From Verrucomicrobiota bacterium (lineage in GTDB: Bacteria; Verrucomicrobiota; Verrucomicrobiia; Chthoniobacterales; UBA10450): a stretch of 64,000 bases of DNA. The translations under genes were made by a program, and so were the position numbers. The notes beneath the pieces are model-generated. The model saw only the letters and a program-made list of their open reading frames with translations. It was not told the DNA's origin and did not search any database. Position 1 is the first letter of the stretch. Each line of letters starts with the position of its first letter. Below, one piece after another: positions 1 through 7,409 of this stretch. The stretch lies in contig QHNH01000009.1 of assembly GCA_003218375.1 (NCBI GenBank), positions 124,001 through 188,000 on the forward strand, given 5' to 3'.

Positions 1-229
1 CATAATCGCGCTCGCCTACTTTGACTTGGCGCTCTACGAGCCGACCAAGAAATGTCTGGAATCGATCAGACCGCATCTGATGCGCGGCAGCGTCATCGCG
101 ATGGACGAGTTAAACTCGCACGACTTTCCGGGCGAAACTATCGCCTTAAAGGAAGTCCTTGGACTAGACAAATGTCAGATTTTGCGCTCCCGCTTTTTGC
201 CTGATCGGTCTTATCTCATCATCGAATAA
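1..229 (+). CDS. Methyltransferase-like protein, C-terminal end only
   Basis: Only about the last 75 codons are inside the window; the frame is open from the first bases and ends in TAA. The order 'DLALYEPT', 'VIAMDELN', 'FPGET.AL.E' resembles the end of TylF/macrocin O-methyltransferase-like Rossmann enzymes, where an acidic residue after a core strand is followed by a PGE loop. This assignment is from motif memory and is tentative. A sugar acyltransferase gene follows 48 bases later on the same strand, so it is probably an upstream member of the same glycan cluster. Its start lies outside the window. Confidence 0.5.
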   Translation, partial: IIALAYFDLALYEPTKKCLESIRPHLMRGSVIAMDELNSHDFPGETIALKEVLGLDKCQILRSRFLPDRSYLIIE

Positions 230-277
230 GGTGCTTTTCCTTTTTGGGACCAGCAGTCGCGACGCCTAACAGACACC

Positions 278-946
278 GTGAGTAGGAAACGATTGGTGCT
301 CATTGGTGATAGCGTTTTCGCACAAATTGCCTGTGAGTTCTTTCAGTTCGACTCGGATTATGAGGTGGTGGGGTTCTCAGTCGAAAGTCGATTCCTGACC
401 CGCCAGGAGCTGTTCGGGCGACCGATCGTTGCCTTTGAGAACCTGCCGGATCTTTATCCCCCCTCAGATCACTATGCGTTCGTTCCTATTGTCTTTACCC
501 AGTTCAATCGGCTTCGCACCCGACTTTACTGTGAGTGTAAGATTAGGGGATATCGAATGGCCTCTTACATTAGTTCCGCCGCGCTGGTTCGCCCGCACAG
601 CAAAATCGGCGAACATTGCTTTATCTGTGAGGACACGGTCATCCAGCCCTTCGCCGAAGTGGGCCATAACGTTGTTATCTGGAGTGGTAACCAGATCTGT
701 CATCGCTGCCGGATCGGTGATAACTCATTCCTATTACCAAATTGCGTCGTCTCCGATGGCGTGACATTCGGAGAAAACGCCATTGTCGGCGCGAATGTCA
801 CCGTTATGTCGGATCGCACAATCGGTAAGGACTGTTATCTCGGCCCGGCTACATTAATCGACGCCGATCTACCCGACGGATCTGTCCTTGAGCGGACACC
901 TACCGGGAGCGCGCCGGAAATTCCGATCGAAAAGCCGATCCCATGA
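278..946 (+). CDS. NeuD/PglD-type sugar O/N-acyltransferase (left-handed beta-helix)
   Basis: 222 residues from a GTG start. Residues 1-95 form a small Rossmann-like domain beginning 'RLVLIGDSVFA' that in the PglD/NeuD family binds UDP-sugar. Residues ~96-205 are imperfect hexapeptide repeats ('AEVGHNVVI', 'CRIGDNSFL', 'VTFGENAIVGANVTV', 'RTIGKDCYLGP') that build the acyl-CoA-binding beta-helix. Known relatives acetylate amino-sugars during surface glycan synthesis; the substrate here cannot be read from sequence. The stop overlaps the next gene by four bases (ATGA), implying translational coupling. Length fits the family. Confidence 0.85.
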   Translation: MSRKRLVLIGDSVFAQIACEFFQFDSDYEVVGFSVESRFLTRQELFGRPIVAFENLPDLYPPSDHYAFVPIVFTQFNRLRTRLYCECKIRGYRMASYISSAALVRPHSKIGEHCFICEDTVIQPFAEVGHNVVIWSGNQICHRCRIGDNSFLLPNCVVSDGVTFGENAIVGANVTVMSDRTIGKDCYLGPATLIDADLPDGSVLERTPTGSAPEIPIEKPIP

Positions 947-1857
947 CTTGGCGCAAAGGTGGCCTGATTTACGTTCCCGATGGCACGCTCGCGTGGGCAA
1001 AGGCCGGCGCGCAACTTCCCACGGCCGAGCTAATCAATCCGGACGTTATTCGCGTATATTATGTTTCAAAGGACCGCGAAGGCTTTGGCCGCATCGGTTC
1101 AGTTGATTTGGACGCGCGCTCCCCTAACCGCGTCCTCGCGGTCGTGCCTGAGCCGGTCCTTGACCTCGGAGAGTTGGGGGCGTTTGACGATTCCGGGGTC
1201 GCGCCCAGCACGTTGGTGCGAGTTGGAAGCCAGCGATTTCTTTACTATCAGGGATTCCAGCGATCGGAAAGGGTGCCATACCTTACCTTTACCGGCCTGG
1301 CCATCGCGGATACCAACTCCGGCGGTTTCAAGAAAGTCTCTCGCGTCCCAATTATGGATCGGACCGATGAGGAGCCGTTCATACGCAGCACCTGCTCTAT
1401 CCTTTGCGAGTCCGGGCTTTGGAAGATGTGGTACGTCTCGACAGTCAAATGGACGAAGGACGAGAACGGCCTGCACTATATTTGCGTTATCCGATATGCC
1501 ACCTCTGGAGATGGTCTCTGCTGGCAGACGCATCCTCATATTTGTCTCGAACCCGACTTCCAGGATGAATACGCAGTCGGCCGACCATCGGTCATCCGGG
1601 ACCGCGACGGTTATCGGATGTGGTATTCCATTCGCTCTTTTCGCCGGCTTTATGTAATCGGTTACGCCGAATCTGAAGACGGCATCCATTGGCAGCGAAA
1701 CGACGCGGCCGCGGGGGTCGAAAAATCGGGCGACGGATGGGATTCGGAAATGGTCTGTTATCCTTTTGTCGTAGATATAAACGGCGAACGCGTTATGTTC
1801 TATAATGGCAACGGCCGTGGCATAACTGGATTCGGCTACGCGGTTTTGGTCCGTTAA
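943..1857 (+). CDS. Five-bladed beta-propeller, GH43/GH32-like glycosidase-type protein
   Basis: 304 residues starting at the ATG inside the ATGA overlap with the acyltransferase gene. There is no signal peptide, so it is probably cytoplasmic. Repeated blade-like segments ('RFLYYQGFQ', 'LWKMWYVSTVKW', 'GYRMWYSIRSF', 'ERVMFYNGNGRGITGFGYA') are typical of the GH43/GH62/GH32 propeller superfamily, here in the compact form found in O-antigen clusters. I cannot confirm the catalytic acid triad, so enzymatic activity is unproven and it could be a sugar-binding or remodelling protein. Its placement between an acyltransferase and a dioxygenase suggests a role in making a modified glycan. Confidence 0.6.
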   Translation: MTWRKGGLIYVPDGTLAWAKAGAQLPTAELINPDVIRVYYVSKDREGFGRIGSVDLDARSPNRVLAVVPEPVLDLGELGAFDDSGVAPSTLVRVGSQRFLYYQGFQRSERVPYLTFTGLAIADTNSGGFKKVSRVPIMDRTDEEPFIRSTCSILCESGLWKMWYVSTVKWTKDENGLHYICVIRYATSGDGLCWQTHPHICLEPDFQDEYAVGRPSVIRDRDGYRMWYSIRSFRRLYVIGYAESEDGIHWQRNDAAAGVEKSGDGWDSEMVCYPFVVDINGERVMFYNGNGRGITGFGYAVLVR

Positions 1858-1889
1858 ACCGCGCTTTGGGAAAAATTTTGAGGCAAATT

Positions 1890-2711
1890 ATGAGCACTGA
1901 CGAATTGAAATCCTACGGCGTCCGGCAGGCCACAGCACTTCAGTCGGACGTAGATCGGTTTCGGGAAGAGATCGTGATCAATGGCTTCACGGTAGTGCCC
2001 GACTTGGTATCCGAAGCTGAACTTGCCGAAGCACGAAAAAGGATCGACGCCGTATATGCTGAGCAGGTGAACGAAGTGGGAGGCGAAGAGAATCTGCGCA
2101 AGATAAACGACGCCCGGGTGGGTCGCTGTCTGCTGGCATATGATGACTACTTCCTAGGCTTTGCAACAAATCCCCGGGTCCACGCCGTCGTCGCATCTCT
2201 GTTAGGGGAATACTTTACAATCCTGCAGCAAAATGCAGTGATCAACGCCCCTACCAATAAGCATTACCAAAGCGCCTGGCACCGCGACCTCGCCTACCAG
2301 CATTTCGTCTCGTCGCGACCGCTGGCGGTGAGCGCGCTTTTTTGCATAGACGATTTTTCGGAGGTTACCGGCGGCACTTATGTGTTACCCGGTTCGCATA
2401 AGACCGAGCCGTTTCCTTCACCGGAGTTCATCAAGGCTCACGAACGAACGGTTACAGCCAAGGCGGGATCTGCCCTCATCTTTGACTCAATGATCTACCA
2501 TCGCGGCGGCGTCAACCGGTCCACCGGCCTGCGTCGCGGCATCAACCACCTATTTGGGCTTCCGTTCATCAAACAACAAATTAGCTTTCCGAAAAGCTTG
2601 GGCGGTAAGTACAAGGACGATCCGGCTCTCAGCCGATTTCTGGGTTATGACACGGAGGCGGCGGAGAGTGTTGTGCATTGGAGAACGAACCGTATCCAGG
2701 CGGCGAAATAA
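1890..2711 (+). CDS. Phytanoyl-CoA dioxygenase (PhyH) family oxygenase
   Basis: 273 residues from the ATG preceded by GAGG six bases upstream; an in-frame TTG 24 bases earlier is less likely. It has the double-stranded beta-helix of Fe(II)/2-oxoglutarate oxygenases: the metal triad is visible as His-x-Asp in 'AWHRDLAYQ' and a distal His in 'MIYHRGG', with the 2-oxoglutarate arginine in 'LRRGINH'. PhyH enzymes hydroxylate diverse small molecules; in glycan clusters they probably act on sugars or acyl groups, which is inference here. It is co-directional with both neighbours with small gaps. Confidence 0.85.
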   Translation: MSTDELKSYGVRQATALQSDVDRFREEIVINGFTVVPDLVSEAELAEARKRIDAVYAEQVNEVGGEENLRKINDARVGRCLLAYDDYFLGFATNPRVHAVVASLLGEYFTILQQNAVINAPTNKHYQSAWHRDLAYQHFVSSRPLAVSALFCIDDFSEVTGGTYVLPGSHKTEPFPSPEFIKAHERTVTAKAGSALIFDSMIYHRGGVNRSTGLRRGINHLFGLPFIKQQISFPKSLGGKYKDDPALSRFLGYDTEAAESVVHWRTNRIQAAK

Positions 2712-2741
2712 CGAGCGTTCTTTCTTCCACGGAACAACGTC

Positions 2742-3716
2742 ATGCGCGTCGAACGCTACCAGGAATCCGATAAGGAGGCGTGGGACGCGTTCGTTAGGCA
2801 AAGTAAAAATGGGACTTTTCTTTTCCTTCGGGATTACATGGATTATCACCGTGCCCGATTCGAGGATCATTCACTGGTAATCCGGGATGACGATGACCGG
2901 ATCGCCGCCCTCCTTCCGGCAAACGTCCGCGACCAGCTGCTCTCTAGTCATGCCGGCCTGACTTACGGCGGTTTCGTCGCCGATGAACAAATGAAGTTAC
3001 CTAAAATGCTGGTGGTTTTTGAAGCGGCGCTCTCGTTTCTGAAGGATCGAAGTTTTGCCGCGCTCGTTTACAAGTGTGTCCCGCACATTTACCATCGCGC
3101 CGCCGCCGAAGAAGATTTGTACGCCTTGTTTTTGTGCAACGCCAAGCTACGCCGCCGGGGGGCACTAACCGTTGTCGAGGGCGCGCATCGTCTCGCGGTG
3201 CAGGAACGGCGCCGCCGCGGCGCCCGGAAGGCCCAGAAGAACGGCGTCGTCGTTCGTCAGTCTGACGATCTCCCAACATATTGGGAAATCCTGAATGAGC
3301 GGCTGCTCAGCACATACGGCACCCGCCCCGCGCATGCCGTCGAAGAGTTGCAGTTATTGCGCTCCCGGTTTCCGAATCATATCAAACTGTTCGCCGCCTA
3401 TCAGGAAGGGACGATGCTCGCCGGCGTTGTGATCTACGAGAGCTACAACGTCGCCCACGCCCAGTATATTGCCGCGAACGAGCGGAGCCGGACCCTGGGC
3501 GCCCTTGATCTGATCTTCGAAGAGCTCTTGGATAACATTTATCAGTCAAAGAAATACTTCGCCTTCGGTACGTCCGACGAACAGGAAGGACGAAAGTTGA
3601 ATCGCGGTCTCATTGATCAAAAAGAAGGCTATGGCGCCAGAGTAGTGGCACACGATCATTATGAACTAAACCTTGCCGACTGGACGCCCGGCCAACTAAT
3701 AGAAGCTTTGGCATGA
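2742..3716 (+). CDS. FemAB-like GNAT N-acyltransferase
   Basis: 324 residues. Start 'MRVERYQESDKEAWDAFVRQSKNGTFLFLRDYMDYH' matches the opening of the FemAB-related GNAT family (Acetyltransf_6 type) common in exopolysaccharide loci, with a second acceptor-binding half around residues 150-300 ('GVVIYESYNVAHAQYIAAN', 'YFAFGTSDEQEGRKLNRGLIDQKEGYGAR'). Such proteins move acyl or aminoacyl groups to an amino group, probably on an amino-sugar intermediate. The four-base overlap with the FdtA-like gene downstream, whose product class yields keto-sugars that are then aminated, fits N-acylation of a 3-amino-3,6-dideoxyhexose. That pathway link is inference. Confidence 0.75.
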   Translation: MRVERYQESDKEAWDAFVRQSKNGTFLFLRDYMDYHRARFEDHSLVIRDDDDRIAALLPANVRDQLLSSHAGLTYGGFVADEQMKLPKMLVVFEAALSFLKDRSFAALVYKCVPHIYHRAAAEEDLYALFLCNAKLRRRGALTVVEGAHRLAVQERRRRGARKAQKNGVVVRQSDDLPTYWEILNERLLSTYGTRPAHAVEELQLLRSRFPNHIKLFAAYQEGTMLAGVVIYESYNVAHAQYIAANERSRTLGALDLIFEELLDNIYQSKKYFAFGTSDEQEGRKLNRGLIDQKEGYGARVVAHDHYELNLADWTPGQLIEALA

Positions 3717-4132
3717 GCATTCAACTTTGCCAGCTGATTGACCTGCCGAAGATTGCCGATCCGCGCGGTAACCTGACCTTTTTGGAAGCGGGGCGACACA
3801 TCCCGTTTGAAATTAAGCGCGTTTTTTACTTATACGACGTTCCCGGCGGCGAAACTCGCGCCGGCCATGCCTTGCGGAGCTGCCATCAATTCATCATTGC
3901 CATGTCGGGCAGTTTTGATGTCGTGCTCGATGACGGCCAGGAAAAGCAACGCTATCAGCTGAATCGCTCTTATTGCGGCCTCTATGTTCCGCCCTTAATC
4001 TGGCGCGAGCTCGACAACTTTTCGTCGGGCTCGGTTTGCACCGTTTTAGCATCGGAATGCTACGACGGGGAGGGTTATTACCGCACCTACGAAGATTTCC
4101 TCGCCGCGCTCGGCGGAAAAAAGACTGAGTAA
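3713..4132 (+). CDS. FdtA/QdtA-like sugar 3,4-ketoisomerase (cupin), altered motif
   Basis: 139 residues, single cupin domain. 'DPRGNLTFLE', 'PFEIKRVFYLYDVPGG', the glycine-His turn at residues 50-54, and 'SVCTVLASECYDGEGYYRTYEDF' are hallmarks of the FdtA/QdtA/WxcM ketoisomerases that convert dTDP-4-keto-6-deoxyglucose to the 3-keto sugar. The family motif normally reads G-x-H-A-H; here His52 is kept but the second position is Leu54, with another His at 58. Activity may therefore be altered or lost. The DegT-type aminotransferase a few kilobases away is the natural next enzyme (3-amino-3,6-dideoxyhexose pathway). Confidence 0.8.
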   Translation: MSIQLCQLIDLPKIADPRGNLTFLEAGRHIPFEIKRVFYLYDVPGGETRAGHALRSCHQFIIAMSGSFDVVLDDGQEKQRYQLNRSYCGLYVPPLIWRELDNFSSGSVCTVLASECYDGEGYYRTYEDFLAALGGKKTE

Positions 4133-4140
4133 TTAATTCG

Positions 4141-5064
4141 GTGAAGACCATATCGGTTGTCGTTCCGGTCTACTACAACGAAGGCTCACTCGAGCCCTTG
4201 TTGAATGAACTCCTCGAGGTCGAAGCGCGCTTGCAGGAGCGCAACATGCGACTGGAATTGATTTTTGTGGATGATGGTTCCGGGGATCGTTCGTTCGATG
4301 AGTTGATGAAAATAAAACGGCGACGGGCGGCGACCAAAATCATCAAGCTAACGCGCAATTTCGGGGCGATTCATGCCACCAAGACCGGCTTCCGATTTGT
4401 GACAGGAGATTGTTTTATGAACCTGGCCGCGGACCTCCAGGACCCGCCGGACTTAATCTTGGAGGTCATAGAAAAATGGCAGCAGGGATCGAAGTTTGTC
4501 CTCGCGGTCAGAAGTCATCGGACAGATTCTCTTTCGACGAAGCTATTCGCGAGGATCTACTACGTTCTCCTGCGTTTATTTGTGGTAAAGGATTATCCTC
4601 CCGGTGGCTTCGATTTGGCACTCATGGACAAGGCCTTGTTGCCTTATCTGAATAACAGCAGCAAGAACATCAACACCCCGCTTTTCGCCTACTGGCTCGG
4701 TTTCAAGCCGGATGTGATTACGTATGCCCGCCGCGAACGCGCCTACGGAAAATCACGTTGGAGTTTTTGGAAGCGCCTGAAGCTTTTCATTGACGCGCTT
4801 CTAGGGTTCTCCATCGTGCCGATTCGAATGATTTCGCTCATTGGCCTTATCGTTTCAATGTTGAGTTTTGCTTACGGCGCCTTGATCCTTATGAACACCT
4901 TGATCGGGAGGGGCGCGGTCCCTGGCTTCGCCACTATCGTCGCCCTCACTTCTTTTCTCTTAGGTCTCGTTATCGTGATGCTCGGGGTTATCGGCGAATA
5001 CCTGTGGCGCATTTTTGACGAGACGAACAAGCGCCCCGAAGCCGTGATCGACGAGGTTTATTGA
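4141..5064 (+). CDS. Family 2 glycosyltransferase, GtrB/polyprenyl-phosphate type
   Basis: 307 residues from GTG. The N-terminal GT-A domain shows 'VVVPVYYNEGSLEPLL', 'FVDDGSGD' (residues ~43-50) and 'AADLQDPP' (the DxD-like metal site near residue 97). Two C-terminal hydrophobic helices (about 232-254 and 263-290) anchor it in the inner membrane, as in GtrB and dolichol-phosphate-mannose-synthase-like enzymes that load a sugar onto undecaprenyl phosphate. The next gene is a GtrA-type flippase candidate, so the two probably charge and flip a lipid-linked sugar for side-branch decoration of a surface glycan. Confidence 0.88.
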   Translation: MKTISVVVPVYYNEGSLEPLLNELLEVEARLQERNMRLELIFVDDGSGDRSFDELMKIKRRRAATKIIKLTRNFGAIHATKTGFRFVTGDCFMNLAADLQDPPDLILEVIEKWQQGSKFVLAVRSHRTDSLSTKLFARIYYVLLRLFVVKDYPPGGFDLALMDKALLPYLNNSSKNINTPLFAYWLGFKPDVITYARRERAYGKSRWSFWKRLKLFIDALLGFSIVPIRMISLIGLIVSMLSFAYGALILMNTLIGRGAVPGFATIVALTSFLLGLVIVMLGVIGEYLWRIFDETNKRPEAVIDEVY

Positions 5065-5096
5065 GCTCCTGGCGGCGTCGCGTTATTCAGTAAGAT

Positions 5097-5510
5097 ATGT
5101 CAACCCGCGGGCGGGACAGTAGAGTTCAGCGGCCATGGCGCGAATTCGCCAGGTTCATTTTGTTCGGCGTGGTCAATCTGATTTTCACCTACCTCGTCTA
5201 TCTAATTCTTCGTGTGTTTCTACCCTACCCCGCCGCGTATACTGGATCCTACGCGGGCGGCATTCTGATTTCGTACGTCCTTAATGCGCGGTTCGTCTTT
5301 AAAGAAAAGCTTCGAATCACGAAGGCTTTGCAATATCCGATCGTCTATGTGTCGCAGTACCTGCTCGGAATGGCGTTGCTCTACCTTTTGGTGGAGATAG
5401 GACACGTGAGTAGTTCGCTCGCGCCCCTTGTTATCCCTGTGGTAACCGTGCCCGCAACGTTTATCCTAAGTCGCTACCTGATCAAAGGGTTGCTTTTTTG
5501 CCCACGCTGA
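5097..5510 (+). CDS. GtrA-family membrane protein (lipid-linked sugar flippase candidate)
   Basis: 137 residues with four predicted transmembrane helices: 'FILFGVVNLIFTYLVYLIL', 'AAYTGSYAGGILISYVLNARFVF', 'PIVYVSQYLLGMALLYLLVEI' and 'SSLAPLVIPVVTVPATFILSRYLI'. The loop 'YVLNARFVFKE' is the classic GtrA signature (normally N-x-x-[WF]-[TV]-F). GtrA proteins are thought to translocate undecaprenyl-phosphate-sugar made by the adjacent GtrB-like enzyme. It is the last plus-strand gene of the block and converges with a minus-strand methyltransferase 34 bases on; I see no clear hairpin terminator between them. Confidence 0.85.
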   Translation: MSTRGRDSRVQRPWREFARFILFGVVNLIFTYLVYLILRVFLPYPAAYTGSYAGGILISYVLNARFVFKEKLRITKALQYPIVYVSQYLLGMALLYLLVEIGHVSSSLAPLVIPVVTVPATFILSRYLIKGLLFCPR

Positions 5511-5543
5511 CGGCCGCTTGCCCCAGGCCGAGGCGGAGGCCGC

Positions 5544-6185
5544 TCACGGCGTTGACGCCGTAGGCCCTGGTTTCTGATATACTGAAATGCAATGATCATA
5601 TGGAATGCGCATGAAGTCGGAGCGGACGTCAGTTCGAACGTGCTCAAGCTCCGGGCCGGCAAGGCGGGCGTAGCCTTCTTTCGTTCTGATGCTCTTACCA
5701 CGGTCGAAGGACATTACCATTCGCGCTAATGGATTTTGCCGCTCGCGGAAAACAGGATCCGACACAACCAGGCGGCCGCCTGGCTTCAGCAGTTTGCTCA
5801 CCGCGCGAAAAAGCTCCTTTGCCTCTCCGTCATCCAGGTGATGGACGACGCCTATTGTTATCGCGAGGTCAAACTCGCAGTCGAATTTTGCCGCCAGATC
5901 TTGAACCCTGGCGTGAATGAACGTAGCGCGGCCGCCGTATTTTACCGTAGCCTGTTTGATGAAGTTCTCTTCTAAGTCCAGGCCGGTGTAATTCACGTCT
6001 TTCAGGTAAGGTAACATCGAGGCGGGTCCGCACCCGATATCGAGAAGCCGGTCGCCCGCGTTGGGTCTAATGTATTCGTCGACTAAAACACGACGAGCAT
6101 CCCGCCGGACAACCAGCCGATGGAAAGCGCCGAAAATGGCCGGCCGATTCAAGATTGAATAAATGCCCGAAACATTTTCGCCCAT
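5544..6185 (-). CDS. Class I SAM-dependent methyltransferase
   Basis: 213 residues. Motif I is 'DRLLDIGCGPASMLPYL' (about 45-60), motif II 'YTGLDLEENFIKQA', post-motif 'FDLAITIGVVHHLDDGEAKELFRAVSKLLKPGGRLVVSDPVF', typical of Methyltransf_11/25 enzymes acting on small molecules. The acceptor is unknown; a sugar or lipid in the adjacent glycan pathway is likely. It sits 30 bases downstream of the DegT aminotransferase on the same strand, so these two and the GT39-like gene form a probable three-gene minus-strand operon. Confidence 0.85.
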   Translation of the reverse strand: MGENVSGIYSILNRPAIFGAFHRLVVRRDARRVLVDEYIRPNAGDRLLDIGCGPASMLPYLKDVNYTGLDLEENFIKQATVKYGGRATFIHARVQDLAAKFDCEFDLAITIGVVHHLDDGEAKELFRAVSKLLKPGGRLVVSDPVFRERQNPLARMVMSFDRGKSIRTKEGYARLAGPELEHVRTDVRSDFMRIPYDHCISVYQKPGPTASTP

Positions 6186-6215
6186 AACGCTAGAGCGTCT
6201 TGTTAAGCTTCACCC

Positions 6216-7379
6216 TCACGGTTGCCATCGGTTGCAAGCATCGACGACCTTCTCTATTTCCCTCTCAGTGAGAAACGGATGAATCGGTAACGAGATTTCG
6301 CTGAGGGCGATTCGCCTAGCCCGGTCGGGCTCGAACGCGACTTCATGAGCAAGCTCTGCCATCGCAGCTTGGTCAGGAATAATGCGTGGGTAGTGAATCC
6401 CGGTCCTAATGTTCTGGGCAATCAAGCAATCTCGAAATTGATCTCTTTGATGGGAGGCGACCTGGACTGGGAACAGATGCCAGGCGGCATTAGCCGTGTC
6501 AGGCAAAACTGGCAAGCGAAGCAACGGATTCACGATTCGGCTGCGATAAGCTTGAGCCACCTCGCGCCGTGCTTCAATCCAAGCTACCAAGTGAGGCAAG
6601 AGCGCATCCCGCAGGATAGCGGCGTGGAGTTCGTCCAGTCGGCTGTTGAGTCCGGCCTCAGTGTGATGGTAGAGGCTGGATTGTCCGTAGTTTCTCAGGC
6701 ACCTGGCTTGGTCTCTGATTGCCTCGTCGTTAGTCAACAAAGCCCCGCCGTCTCCCAAGGCTCCGAGATTCTTCGTAGGATAAAAGCTCGTTGCCGCCAC
6801 TTGTCCAATCGTGCCGACCGCAATGTCGTGCCACTTCGCCCCAATCGCCTGTGCGCAATCTTCAACCATCCGAAGGCCGAATTCGTCTCGTAGTTTTCTC
6901 AATTCGATAAGGTCCAACGGAAAGCCATAGAGATGGACCGGTACAAAAACACGAATCGAGCGATCGCGGCTCAGAATGTCATGGCACTGGCCCAAATCGA
7001 TCAGCCCGCACTCGTCGACGTCGACAAAAACCGGCTGACCTCCGGCACGAATGATTGCCAGGCTAGTGGCGAAAGCCGACAAGGAAGTAGTTAACACCTT
7101 TTCGCCCGGCCGTAGTTTCAAGCAGCGCAGCCCCACTTCAATCGCGTCCATGCCATTAGCGGTTCCAACGGCGTAAGCGACTTGCCAAGCATTGGCCAAC
7201 GTCGTTTCAAACGCTTCAACTTCCTGGCCAAGGATATACCAGCCGCTGGCGCCGACCCGTTCCACGGCTCGGCGAACTGCAGGACCGATCACGGCCCACT
7301 GCCGCTTAAAGTCGTTCTGGAGGACAGCCTGTGCTGTCTCTGCATCTGGCCCACGCTCCACTCGAGAATCTCCTCTCAT
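6216..7379 (-). CDS. DegT/DnrJ/EryC1/StrS sugar aminotransferase
   Basis: 387 residues, fold-type I PLP enzyme. The cofactor lysine is Lys203 in 'SFYPTKNLGALGDGG'; 'MVEDCAQAIGA' (171-181) supplies the acidic residue and Gln that contact the pyridine ring. The family transaminates nucleotide-linked keto-sugars from glutamate. With the FdtA-like ketoisomerase nearby the closest functional analogues are FdtB/QdtB-like enzymes making a dTDP-3-amino-3,6-dideoxyhexose, which is inference from context. The ATG used has no obvious Shine-Dalgarno, and the first ~20 residues look non-conserved, so a later start is possible. Confidence 0.88.
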   Translation of the reverse strand: MRGDSRVERGPDAETAQAVLQNDFKRQWAVIGPAVRRAVERVGASGWYILGQEVEAFETTLANAWQVAYAVGTANGMDAIEVGLRCLKLRPGEKVLTTSLSAFATSLAIIRAGGQPVFVDVDECGLIDLGQCHDILSRDRSIRVFVPVHLYGFPLDLIELRKLRDEFGLRMVEDCAQAIGAKWHDIAVGTIGQVAATSFYPTKNLGALGDGGALLTNDEAIRDQARCLRNYGQSSLYHHTEAGLNSRLDELHAAILRDALLPHLVAWIEARREVAQAYRSRIVNPLLRLPVLPDTANAAWHLFPVQVASHQRDQFRDCLIAQNIRTGIHYPRIIPDQAAMAELAHEVAFEPDRARRIALSEISLPIHPFLTEREIEKVVDACNRWQP

Positions 7380-7409
7380 TGATAACTACAAAATATCGCG
7401 CGTCCGCGA

